Of a stretch of 64,000 bases of DNA, positions 1 through 9,215 are shown piece after piece. Below the pieces are notes generated by a model. That model saw only the letters and a list, made by a program, of their open reading frames with translations, was not told where the DNA came from and did no database searches. The number at the start of each line of letters is the position of its first letter. Positions within the stretch are counted from its first letter, which is position 1. The DNA is taken from assembly GCA_043228905.1 (NCBI GenBank), contig JBHGNT010000004.1, positions 13,888,001 to 13,952,000 on the forward strand, in the 5' to 3' direction. Position numbers and translations under genes: made by a program. This DNA comes from Azolla caroliniana. Lineage: Eukaryota; Polypodiophyta.

Positions 1-34
1 AGAGAGAGAGAGAGAGAGAGAAAGAGAGAGGAGA
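1..34. repeat. (GA)n microsatellite
   Basis: Nearly pure GA dinucleotide run at the window start, with two interruptions. Confidence 0.95.
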
Positions 35-160
35 ATACAAAGGTGGTGGGTGGGAGGGAGTGGTGTTTGTTAGAAAGAAAAGGGAGGGAGGGAGATTCAC
101 ACATTATAACTCACACTCCACCCCCTTCTTCTTAATTCATTACTACTACAAGTCTACGCG

Positions 161-210
161 TCTCTCTCTCTCACACACACACACACTCTCTCTCTCTCTC
201 TCTCTCTCTT
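161..210. repeat. (CT)n-(CA)n-(CT)n compound microsatellite
   Basis: CT repeats change to CA repeats near 171 and back to CT near 187. Confidence 0.95.
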
Positions 211-320
211 TTATTATAATTTATATACATACATAATACCTTTAGTGGAGTAGAGAGAGTGCGTTGGGTGGGGGGAGGAGGGTGTTGCATAATACATATC
301 CCATGGACCCATTCCCATCC

Positions 321-322
321 AC

Positions 323-353
<31 letters not shown>

Positions 354-354
354 C
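321..354. repeat. (AT)n microsatellite
   Basis: AT dinucleotide run with one phase change near 345. Confidence 0.95.
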
Positions 355-370
355 TGCCTTTTTTTGGCTT

Positions 371-392
371 GGCCATGGCCATGGCCATGGCC
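371..392. repeat. (GGCCAT)n hexanucleotide repeat
   Basis: Three and a half copies of GGCCAT. Confidence 0.9.
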
Positions 393-973
393 AATGCCCC
401 TCTTTCGGATTTCCTCCTCCTGTCTCCCTCCTCTTTGGTGAAACCACACAATTATAATAATTCTTAATAAATGCATCCAGACCAGCCCTATGGTCCCACA
501 ACTTCACTTATTATTGCTACCCGTCCTATCACCGCTATGTTATTTACCTACGTACACTTGTTGGTAAAGTAGCGTGTGTACATGACAACAAAATCCTCCA
601 CCGAGGAAAAAAAAAGAACTTCGACTTGTATCAATAAAAAAATCTTCACATCAGTACACCCTTCAATAACTTTTGCAAATGTGTTGCTTTAACTCCATCC
701 ATGATTTATTTACCATCAAATACAGAAGCCAATTATAACTATTTCCCCAATATCTCACAAAGATGAAAAAGATTGTTATCTCTTATCTGAAGTCGAGCAT
801 TGTGAATTGTACAAACACCTATTCTCACGCCATCAAATAACCATGTGACTAAACTTGCCAATTGTGGCACTTTCATGATGATGTGGGGAGTGCACATGAG
901 GAAACAAGTTAACTTAGATATTTGTGTACGATTGAAGGATAGGTCAAGGGTATAAATAAGATGAAGTTAGATT

Positions 974-1027
974 TAGCACAATTGGTAAGAGTTTGCATTA
1001 TGAGTAGGAGGTCAAGGGTTTGAGTCC
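974..1027 (+). repeat. tRNA-derived SINE-like head (A and B boxes)
   Basis: TAGCACAATTGG at 974-985 matches the RNA polymerase III A-box consensus at 11 of 12 positions, and GGTTTGAGTCC at 1017-1027 matches the B box at 10 of 11. The spacing is that of a tRNA gene, but no full cloverleaf or CCA-proximal stem is seen, so this is a tRNA-like relic, probably a SINE head, rather than a tRNA gene. Its body beyond about 1035 is replaced by gag-derived sequence. Confidence 0.55.
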
Positions 1028-1035
1028 TTGGCCTT

Positions 1036-1094
1036 CAAATTTGGAGGACCCCTCTTTTCTTCGCCTTTGACATAATAGGAGCCACCTTGAGAGT
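1036..1094 (-). pseudogene. Gypsy gag relic, copy left of COP-A1
   Basis: Read on the minus strand this gives a short peptide (SQGGSYYVK then GPPNLKAK) that recurs, a little diverged, at about 6767-6829 on the other side of COP-A1. Removing COP-A1 and one copy of its AGAGT target duplication places the two copies next to each other, so the old gag reading frame carried a tandem duplication of about 75 bp before COP-A1 inserted. Confidence 0.6.
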
Positions 1095-1478
1095 TGTTGA
1101 GATACAACCTCAACATTGGCTAGATCGGTTGTGCAAGCCAAGAACCGGATCGGTTAGGCTGGATCGGTGTGCAAACCAGTGCGAAAACCGGGAGGCCGTT
1201 AAACAGATATTCCGCGAGGGAATATATTTGGGAGTTAGTGATGAGCATTGAAGTACGTGTCAATACTTCTATCAGTCTGTATGGACTTGTATAAAAGTGC
1301 TCTCTGAGCACATCCTATGTACAGAGTTTTACACATTATTTTGAATTCAGTTTTTTCTGTGTGTTAATTCCCTCTCTGTCTCTCCCTCATACATTGTGTC
1401 TTAAGCTCTCCATTAAACCTGTTTTTTCTCCTGTTGGTATTATGTGTGTCATATAGCTTCCGCACGTCACGTTTTACA
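1095..1478 (+). repeat. COP-A1 5' LTR
   Basis: 384 bp, TG...CA ends. A TATA box (TATAAAAG) is at 1290-1297, followed by a short inverted repeat around GTGCTCTCTGAGCAC. It lacks about 20 bp present in the 3' LTR near the sequence GAGCTCAGTTATGAGC. Confidence 0.95.
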
Positions 1479-1490
1479 TGATATCAGAGC
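1479..1490 (+). promoter_or_regulatory. COP-A1 primer binding site
   Basis: TGATATCAGAGC directly follows the LTR. It is complementary to the 3' end of initiator tRNA-Met (TGGTATCAGAGC) except for one G-to-A change. Confidence 0.9.
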
Positions 1491-1578
1491 GCGAGGGTTG
1501 AGAACCTTTGCAGTCGACTTTAGCTCGAAACACACACACAAAAAAAACCTAATCTCGGTGAAGAACAGAAAGGAAAAA

Positions 1579-2560
1579 ATGGATAGAGGTATGGCTAGTT
1601 CGCTTCCAACTGAGAAGCTCGACATAAGTAACTACGCATATTGGTCGTACAAGATGCACCAGTACTTGCTTGGACATGGATATTGGAGCTTTGTCGATGG
1701 AGCGAATGATGCAGCACCCGAATCGACACATTGAGACTTCTCGGCCTAGGAACAATCGGCGAGCAGAGTTCTCTACTGCTTCGCGTCCTGTGTGAGTGAA
1801 CAACTCTTGAGCTACATTCGGGATGCAGGAACACCAAAGGATGCTTGGGAAATCTGAAAAAGATTTTTGCCGCAAGCATCACAACTAGGAAGCTTCAACT
1901 CCGATAGGAGTTGAGCAATGTGCGTCAACGCGACATGACAGTGGCTGACTACACCTCCAAGATAAAGGACATCTGCGACTCCCTAGCCTCCATCGATGTG
2001 AACGTTGAGGAGGGCGAAATGGTGCAGATTTGCCTCAGAGGATTGGCGTCGAAGTTTGGAGCATTCCGAACTGTTATTTGTACAAGGGAGAATACGTTGT
2101 CGGTTTTCGACTTGCAGTCGATGCTCCTTGTGGAGGAGAATCATGTAGGTGCGTCGACGAGTACGCACGCCGACAGAAAGATGTTGTACACAGAGGGAGA
2201 TAGGCCTCGTGGTCATGGTGGACCAGGCGAATTTGCGCACAATGGAGGCGGTTGACAGGAGCAAGGAAGAAGGCATCGTGGTGATGTCGACAACAATTCC
2301 GGACCCTTCGGAAGTAGGGGGAGTCAAGGAGGCGACGAGAACCGGCAAGGGGAACACGCCGCAGAATGCTGGTATTGAAGGCCACAAGGAGAGCGAGTGT
2401 TGGAAGAAGCACGCCGATTCGGAGGAAACTGGATCTGGATCCGGATGGACGGAACAACGAAATCGGCAGCGGACACACTACGCTGAAGGATCCGAAAAAG
2501 TCGGAGAGGGGGCAACATTCATGACAAGACACGAAGCAAACTCGATGAAGAAGACCACCC
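1579..2560 (+). pseudogene. COP-A1 gag (capsid) remnant
   Basis: The first ATG gives MDRGMASSLPTEKLD, the Gag start shared with COP-A2, A3 and A5. The product would be the capsid/nucleocapsid protein that packages element RNA. A TGA at 1732, a TAG soon after, and frame changes near 1855 and 2150-2260 break it. The CCHC zinc knuckle at about 2365-2400 has lost the stretch holding its second cysteine, leaving CWY then GHKESEC. The segment at 1911-2255 (VRQRDMTVADYTSKIKDICD) is the conserved copia Gag C-terminal half. It overlaps the protease-bearing frame downstream. Confidence 0.85.
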
Positions 2561-3972
2561 TGAAATTGGACGAAGTGTGGTACATTGACTCTGGAGCGTC
2601 AAACCATATGACGAACCATAAAGAGTGGTTCTCATATATGGAAAAACCGGAACAACCGAGAGTAGTCGCAACACGAGACGACACTCTGCATCCAATCGTA
2701 CATGTCGGTGAAGTTCCCCTCAACCATGTCGGGCAAAAAGGGAAGCTAATGAACGTGTTACACATCCTGTCAATTACGAAGAATCTGGTGTCGGTTGGAC
2801 AGATCGTCGACCAGGGGATGCAAGTCCGGTTCACGCATCTCGGGTGCTTCATCGAGGAAGAAGGCCAAGTTATTGCGCAAGGGCGCAGAGATGGGAGGAT
2901 GTTCATCCTCGACACCAATGACGTAGGCACCGCCATGTTCGCGAAAGGGCAAAATGTCGAGTCAGATATCGACTTATGGCATAAGCGGATAGGCCACGTC
3001 AACTACCAAAGGCTTTAGGACCTGCAATCGAAACAAGTTGTGTTTGGGGTGCCGAAATTCAGTGGTCGAAAGGCCCAAATTTGTGAAGCCTGCCAGCTAG
3101 GGAAGCAACACCGACTTCCTTTCCCCAACGAGCGTAATCAGAGCCGAAATAAGCTTGACTTGATACATTCAGATCTATGGGGACTGACATAGAACGTGAG
3201 TCTTGGCGGGAGTCGATATTTCGTCTCCTTCATCGATGACTACACCCGACACACATGGATCTACCCCATCGAAAAGAAGAGTGATGTCTTTGACTGTTTC
3301 CGGAACCTCAAAAATCTTGTCGAAAGGGAAACAGGGAGGAAGATCAAGTGCTTGCGGTCGGATGGCGAAAAAGAGTACTTTTCCGGCCAATTCAACAGTT
3401 ATCTTCAACAAATGGGAATTCGGTGCGAATTCAGTTGCAAGTATATGCTGGAGCGAAATGGCGTAGCCGAAAGGAAGAATCGGTCGGTTGTGGAAGCGGC
3501 GCGGGCAATGCTGGAAGAAAAGAGCATGGCCAAGTTCTATTGGGCCGAAGCGGTCCGAACCTCGGTCTACATCCAGAATTGGATCGGAGAAAAAGTGTCG
3601 GCACATAAGCTATATTTTGGAAGGAAGCTGAATCTACGACACTTGAGGGTTTTCGGTAGCATTGCGTATGTGCATGTGCCGAAGGAGAAGCAGAGGAAGT
3701 TGGACGCGAAAGCCAAGAAGTGTATCTTGGTCGGCTACTCAGATGAACAGAAGAGTTATAAGTGTTATAACCCCCAAACCAAACAAGCTCGTGTAAGTCA
3801 CGATGTCGTGTTCGATGAGTCCGCGTCTTGGTATTTGCCTCCGACTTCGAACCTCAACTCCAATTTGAGTTCTGAAGATGAGGTCAGCGAGGTTGAGATG
3901 CCTCCTGATGAATGCGAAGTCAGAACTCTTGAAGAGAGTCCGATCTCATTTCAGCTAAGTGGACTGAATTAG
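2561..3972 (+). pseudogene. COP-A1 protease and integrase remnant
   Basis: The aspartic protease motif DSGASNH is intact, with its D codon at 2587. The GAG-pre-integrase motif LWHKRIGHVN lies near 2974, then a TAG at 3016. The integrase HHCC zinc finger ends in CQLGKQHRLPF near 3090-3120. A TAG at 3190 precedes an open integrase frame (3196-3972) holding FVSFIDDYTRHTW, LRSDGEKEYF and the NGVAERKN block of the DDE core. The domain would cut and join element DNA to the chromosome. Two nonsense codons separate protease from integrase, so no functional polyprotein can form. Confidence 0.88.
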
Positions 3973-5353
3973 CAATTGAGTTGGTTTGACCAGTCAGACG
4001 AAGAGACAGCTTACGCACAAAGAAAAGGGAAAGAAGAAGATGTTGGAGTATGGCACGGATAGCGACGAGTCGGATCGACGCGAATCCGACTCTGAGAAGA
4101 GTGATGACGGGCCTTCAAGAGCGAAGCCCGCATCGGCCTGAACGGCCTGAACATCGGCTAATGAGCAATTACATCGATCTACCCGCCAGAAGAACCCTGT
4201 TGTGCGGTTCAGATACAACGAGTACATGGCGCATCACTATGCATACATGACACCTGTAGCGGAAGTGCGTGAGCCGAAGAGCTACGTAGAAGCGGCAAAG
4301 GACGCAAATTGGCGTGCCACCATGATGGAAGAGATGAACGCACTTGCGAAAAATGAAACCTAGGACCTGGTTGACGCCCCCAAGGGTGTAAAGCCGATTG
4401 GATGTAGGTGGGTGTACAAGGTCAAGTACAACACCGATGACTTGGTCAACCGATACAAGGCCCAGTTAGTAGCAGAAAGCTATGCGCAACAACATGACAT
4501 CGATTACGATGAGACATTTGCGTCGGTCATGAAGATGACGACCGTTCGTGTTTTGCTTGCGGTAGCTGCGGCAAAGGGGTGGCACTTACATCAGATGGAT
4601 CTATAAAGAATGTGTTCCTGTAAGGCGAGCTTGAGGAACAAGTGTACATGGTACAACCCCCGGATCTCACTCCGGAACAAACACTTCGGCGGTATGCCAG
4701 TTCAAGAAGTCCCTTTATGGACTAAAGCAAGCCCTGCGTGCTTGGAACGAGAAGATCACGCAGCAATTGCGTCGGATGGGATTTGCGACGTCCAAATCAG
4801 ACTCTTCATTGTTTGTTCGGCAAGGTCGACTTGGGCCAATTAGTATTTTACTTTATGTTGATGACTTGGTCTTCGCTGACATCAACCTAGGTGATATTGA
4901 CCGCGTAAAGCTCTAGCTTGCGGCATCATTTTATATGAAGGACTTGGGGGACCTTCATTACTTTCTTGGGATCGAAGTGATCCGAACTCTTGAAGGCATA
5001 CTGATCAGCCAACAACATTACGTGTTGAGTATGCTCTTCAAGTTCGGGATGGCAGACTGTAAGTCCGTCTCAACTCCTCTCGACAGAACCGTGAAGCTTC
5101 ACCTCGACTTCGAAAAGGTTTGCGACCCGAAAAGGTCCCAACAAATTGTCGGAAGCCTCATATACTTGACTATCACCCGACCGGAGCTCAGTTACCCGGT
5201 CGGCTTGATTAGTCAGTTCATGGCACGGCCAACCAAGGAACATCTTCAGTGCACGCAACGTGTACTCAGGTCCGTCAGTGGCACTATGGACCAGGGGCCA
5301 CTATATCGGACCGGTACTACCGCGCAGCTAGTCGGCTATACAAATGTCGACTA
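3973..5353 (+). pseudogene. COP-A1 reverse transcriptase remnant
   Basis: Pieces in several frames give the copia RT blocks: the YKVKYNTDDLVNRYKAQLVA start (4412 on), HLHQMDL (ends 4606), YVDDLVF near 4854, then MKDLGDLHYFLGIEVIR (4935 on) to SQFMARPTKEHLQC. Frameshifts near 4600 and 4840 and stops at about 4361 (a TGG codon become TAG), 4915 and 5352 break it. The catalytic YVDD box is preserved. The linker at 3973-4300 contains the basic and acidic stretch usual between integrase and RT in this family. Confidence 0.85.
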
Positions 5354-6340
5354 GGCCGGAAACGTTGGCGACCTCGATCCACATCTGGATTCGCGCTCAC
5401 CCTTGCGAGCGCCGCGATCGCATGGAGTAGCAAGAAGCAGCCGACAGTTGCACTGTTGAGCACAAAGGTTGAGTATCTAGGAGTGGCTGTCGCAACGTGT
5501 GAAGCCATATGGCTGAAGCGGCTACTTAAGGATCTGCAGGTGGAGGTGTCCGGTCCAACGACAATCTACTGCGACAACCTCAACAGCATCCAACTTACAA
5601 AGAACCCCTTCTTCCATACTAGGACTAAGCACATTGAGGTGCACTACCATTTCGTCTGTGAGCGTGTCCTCTCTGGTGAACTTGAACTTCAGTATGTTTT
5701 GATGGATCGGCGGAATGCTGACATTTTCACCAAGCCCCTTGGTTTGGACAAGTTGCGACAATTCTCGGGTGCGCTTGGGTTGCAGCACCTCGACGTGCTG
5801 AAGTTGATGGGGAGAAAAGTCCCGCAAGACCAAGGAAAGGAGCAAGAAAGGAGTGGAAGTGACCGCGACATCAAATCGGATGACAAATTCGATTTAGTGT
5901 CGGTTGAAGAAGCCAAAGGCAAATCCACGGAAGAGTCCGGAAGTGGACGAGTGGGTAGCAACCGAAAGAAAGAGCCGGAGCTAGCCAAACATGGGGGAGA
6001 TGAAGCCAACAAGGGCGCGAAGGCCAAGATTGAGGATGAATTAGAGACAGCCAATTCAGACAGAAGCAGAGACGAATTGGAGGCAGCCAATTCGGCTTGG
6101 ATGTTTAATTCAGAGACACCGAATCAACTAAAGGCCAAGCGGAATAAAGGGCAACGGAAGAGGCGCCAACACCGTGATAGCAAGGGAGCAAGAAAAGGCC
6201 GCACGAGCAGACAAGCCGACCGTAAGGGTCGAGGTGCGCGGAATCAAACGGGTCGTGGAGCGCGAGCGAGGCGTGAAGTCAAGAGAAACCGGAGCGAAGG
6301 ACCGGAAGAGCCTCAAGTTGAGCTTGAGAGGGAGTGTTGA
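5354..6340 (+). pseudogene. COP-A1 RNase H plus charged C-terminal extension
   Basis: An open frame without stops runs from RNase H into the 3' LTR. RNase H motifs are [17 protein letters not shown] (5416 on), the degraded KVEYLG in place of [28 protein letters not shown] and DIFTKPLGLDKL. After [10 protein letters not shown] (about 5775-5800), where most copia polyproteins end, the frame continues for about 175 residues: first an acidic, Ser/Glu/Lys-rich part, then an arginine-rich part (RGARARREVKRNR). The stop TGA is the TGTTGA start of the LTR. The extension recurs in COP-A3, A4 and A5. Its function is unknown; the basic part suggests nucleic-acid binding. Confidence 0.85.
6323..6334 (+). 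promoter_or_regulatory. COP-A1 polypurine tract
   Basis: CTTGAGAGGGAG lies immediately before the 3' LTR and would prime plus-strand DNA. It is also coding, within the extension frame. A degenerate second copy (GTTGATGGGGAG) lies near 5804. Confidence 0.85.
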
Positions 6341-6740
6341 GATACAAGCTCAACATTGGCCGGATCGGCTGTGCAAGCCGAGAACTGGATCGGTGCATAA
6401 ACCGGTGCGCAACAAGAGGCCGGATTGGTGTGGAAACTGGGAGGCTGTTGAACAGATATTCCACGACGGAATATATTTGGGAGTTAGTGTAGGAGCTCAG
6501 TTATGAGCATTGAAGTACGTGTCAATACTTCTGTTAGTCTGTATGGACTTGTATAAAAGTGCTCTCTGAGCACATCCTATGTACAGAGTTTTACACATTA
6601 TTTTGAATTCAGTTTTTTTTGTGTGTTAATTCCCTCTCTGTCTCTCCCGCGTACATCGTGCCTTAAGCTCTCTAGAAAACCTGGTTTTTTTCCTATTGGT
6701 ATTATGTGCGTCATATAGCTTCCGCACGTCACGTTTTACA
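6335..6740 (+). repeat. COP-A1 3' LTR
   Basis: 406 bp, TG...CA, followed by the AGAGT target duplication at 6741-6745. It contains the same TATA box (about 6549) as the 5' LTR. Confidence 0.95.
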
Positions 6741-6745
6741 AGAGT

Positions 6746-7300
6746 CTTGAAAGGACGAGCATCCTTCGCCTTCAAATTTGGAGGGCCACTCTTTTCTTTG
6801 CATTTGACATAAGAGGAGCCACCTTGAGAGTGCCAACTGGTGAGACGATCCGCTGCTTCATTAGCAGCTACAAGAGTCGTTAATTTTTGGCACCGAAGCT
6901 CATTTTGAGTACACTCCTTCAATCGGTTTGTAAATGCAACGAAACGATCTTGTTCTCCCATGGAGAGAATCTACAACATAAGAGCGAGAAATGATTTATT
7001 GTAATCCTTAACAAGACCCATGTAACGAAGTAGGTTGAGTTGTTGTCGAGCTTTCCAATCGGAGTTAGAAGGAAGAAATTGCTTCTTGAGAACTAACTCC
7101 CTTCATTTCTTCCCATGTGTTCACGGGCATGGGTTCCTTTTGTTGAACAATATCATTGACAAAGTTGCCCCACCATAGCTTAGTATCTCTGTCCAAGAAG
7201 GTGGAGCATCGGAAGACAAGGTCCACTTCATTAAGGATATGAGCACATTGGAAAATTTTCTCACATGCCCATACGAAAGTTTCCAAAACTTTGGCGTCTC
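6746..7300 (-). pseudogene. Gypsy gag relic right of COP-A1
   Basis: Minus-strand frames give two Gag pieces. 7065-7286 encodes LVFRCSTFLDRDTKLWWGN and NTWEEMKG, the capsid core typical of Ty3/gypsy Gag (a hydrophobic LxGxAxxWW-like block). 6762-6961 encodes RFVAFTNRLKECTQNELRCQKL and a basic tail with SQGGSSYVKCKEKSGPPNLKAK, the repeat also found at 1036-1094. There is a frame change near 6965-7065. No pol follows. This is a leftover of an old gypsy element disrupted by COP-A1. Confidence 0.65.
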
Positions 7301-8039
7301 TGTTGAGATGTCAAGCTTAACTATATTTAGTTAGTTAGTCAACACACGTAACTTAGTAGTTACCTAGATAGAATCTAGTTAGTGTGTTGACCTTAAAGTC
7401 TTAAATAGGATTTTGAACTTGAGTGGGATACATTGTAGATCCTCCATGCCCATGATCATTTAATATAGAACTTACACCTTTGTACCTATATTCTACTCAC
7501 ACATGTGCACCTTTGCATGGATACAATGCCACCATGAGATCATTCTTACGAAAGGCATTCGTAATGACGTAACCATGTGATGGGCCACGTGGGCCTACTA
7601 CGAAAAGAGGGCTCATTTGATGTATGCCATCACAATTATGAGACTTGAGTTTAGGTAACGTACCAACATAGTTTGTGGTAAATGAGAGGGAAATAAGGAC
7701 TCTTGACATATATGTTTCTTCGAAAAAAACATATATGGGCAAATGCCTCGCATATCTCTTATATGCATAAAACGTTAAACATTCAACATGAGCAACATAT
7801 TTGGTTTGCTCAAGTGTTTAATGCATTTGTTCTCGAGGTCTCGAGTTCAAATATGACCAAGACCAAACAACATTGTTGATACATATGACTATAATACATT
7901 TTTAGACTTTAGGTCTAAGTGCACTTTGGGGTCCTCGTAATAGGACTTAAAGAGCCGAAACCACATATGTGGGCACAAAAACATAGTTTATTGTTAACAA
8001 TTTTTTTGTGTATAAACTATTCATGACGCAAACATACAT
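7301..8039. other. Unassigned AT-rich sequence; possible solo LTR at its left end
   Basis: At 7301 sequence resembling an LTR start (TGTTGAGATGTCAAGC) cuts the gag relic abruptly, but I cannot find a matching end or target duplication, so a solo LTR is only a candidate. A small hairpin lies near 7708-7740 (ACATATATGTTT paired with AAACATATATG). A weak B-box-like GAGTTCAAATATG is near 7848. Nothing else is recognisable. Confidence 0.4.
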
Positions 8040-8240
8040 GGTTGAGCCTCGGGGAGTCGCCATGAAAAAATTGATATAGATTCCTAATGTCCTTGAGGTT
8101 TATACACATCATTTAAGTAATTGTTAATGTTCTTTCCCTCACTATGTATTGGGACACAATGATTTATTACGTGCAAACAGGTATATCAATGGATCTCCCG
8201 TACAATTTTTATTTGATTCGGGAAGCTCAATATGGATGTT
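8040..8240 (+). pseudogene. Relic of a GYP-1-like gypsy element (leader joined to protease start)
   Basis: 8043-8068 (GGTTGAGCCTCGGGGAGTCG) matches the GYP-1 leader at about 19584. 8095-8240 matches GYP-1 from about 20785 to 20920, ending in the protease motif YINGSPVQFLFDSGSS. The leader and protease parts are thus joined with gag missing: a deletion derivative of an older member of the GYP-1 family. The protease catalytic DSG is preserved in this fragment, but nothing downstream is. Confidence 0.65.
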
Positions 8241-8767
8241 GGAACCAACTATTGGGTAGTCCCTTGGCACTACTCGTTGGGACATGGTTGGGACATACCA
8301 TGATGATGCCCAGTTTGGAACTAGGACTGGGTTCCTTGGTGAGTCCTATTCAGTTTTGGGATTGTGTCCCAATGTTGGAACTTGGTCTTCTTGAGCAGAT
8401 GATTACAACACAACACTATATGGTAATAGACTACAAGTTAATGAAAGAGGGCAAAGAACAAAGATGTAAAAGAGACAAATTACAACAAAGGAGAGAGTGA
8501 GAGAGGGAAACTGAGAGGCACAAACACAAACTATATTATTCAAGGTCTTGATAACAATATATTAACATTATCGAATTAAAAGAACAAAGAGTTAGAGTGA
8601 TCGTGATGCCAGTGACTATGAACAAGAGGAGATCCCGTGAATCATCCTCCGACATCTGTCTTGTTGCAGATCTCACGATCGATTTCACTCCTTCCTACGA
8701 TGTCTTCTTCAAGCGCGGCTCCATGCTGATTTAGAAAGAATTCTCAATATTCAACTACTAGGATGAA
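8241..8767. other. Unassigned sequence between gypsy relic and COP-B1
   Basis: No gene is supported. A TGTAAAAGAG motif at about 8465 followed by purine-rich sequence and ACAAACTATATTATTCAAG resembles the U5 side of a copia LTR in minus orientation, without a partner. The stretch 8605-8735 reads as a short frame (MNKRRSRESSSDICLV...) that I do not recognise. Confidence 0.4.
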
Positions 8768-9203
8768 ACGGAAGTGGAAGAGATGTGAGTTATGTGTGTA
8801 TGTGTGAGAGAAGAGAGGAGAGGAGAGAAACACAAGATAGATAAGAGACAATATGAAGTACTCAAGAAGAAGAAGGAGATGTATATTAACAAGTAGAATA
8901 TGAGATACAAAATAGTGTTACAAGGAGTCACAACCGACTTAGTATGAAGTATGAGGAGGGTGCTTTATATAGAGTCACCCTCTCTCTTCATTAACTTTAC
9001 AACAACCACTCTCTCTCTTAGGGAATGTGAAGGCTCATAGTCATGGGGAATATGTAACTCATTATTTATGTGTCATAGAATATGATTCTATGACACATAG
9101 TTAATGTGTAGAGAGTAGTGGTGTGACTCTTGACCTTTGAGTAATCATAGATTCTCAAAAGGTGTGTTCACACATTGTGCTATGTTGAGCTTGATTCTCA
9201 ACA
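8768..9203 (-). repeat. COP-B1 3' LTR
   Basis: It ends in CTCAACA at 9203 (minus-strand start TGTTGAG). Compared with the other LTR it has an extra 39 bp near 9125-9163. Its left limit is uncertain because the terminal 35 bp differ from 13105-13140. Confidence 0.85.
9067..9099. repeat. Perfect 15-bp inverted repeat in COP-B1 LTR
   Basis: Arms TATGTGTCATAGAAT and ATTCTATGACACATA are separated by ATG. It is identical in the other LTR at 13427-13459. Confidence 0.95.
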
Positions 9204-9215
9204 CACCCCCTCAAG
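9204..9215 (-). promoter_or_regulatory. COP-B1 polypurine tract
   Basis: On the minus strand CTTGAGGGGGTG abuts the LTR. A second, similar tract (CTTGAGGGCGAG) lies upstream at 9335-9346, as in the COP-A family. Confidence 0.85.

Larger units (their letters stand above)
1..960. other. Non-coding, microsatellite-rich segment
   Basis: No gene is supported here. The open frames present are produced by simple repeats (GA, CT, AT and GGCCAT runs) and show no recognisable domain. Positions about 480-960 are ordinary AT-rich sequence without repeats or motifs I can name. The repeat-rich character would fit an upstream or 5'-untranslated region of a gene beyond the left edge, but nothing proves it. 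Confidence 0.7.
1095..6740 (+). mobile_element. COP-A1, Ty1/copia LTR retrotransposon, full length but decayed
   Basis: Both LTRs begin TGTTGAGA and end TTTTACA. The 5-bp target duplication AGAGT is at 1090-1094 and 6741-6745. Internal order is PBS, gag, protease, integrase, reverse transcriptase, RNase H, the copia order, followed by a C-terminal extension and PPT. The coding region has many stops and frameshifts, several at CG, CAG or TGG codons as expected from cytosine deamination. It is the same family as COP-A2 to A5. It cannot encode its own proteins now. Confidence 0.95.

Noticed and set aside
171-507. Overlapping open frames on both strands rich in IYIYIY, GHGHGH and RERERE
   Set aside because: They are translations of AT, GGCCAT and GA microsatellites; no domain or codon pattern supports a gene.
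7301-7500. A solo LTR starting TGTTGAGATGTC
   Set aside because: No matching terminus, TSD or second copy in the window; kept only as a remark.
8605-8735. Host gene exon (MNKRRSRESSSDICLV...)
   Set aside because: Too short, no recognised domain, no neighbouring exons.
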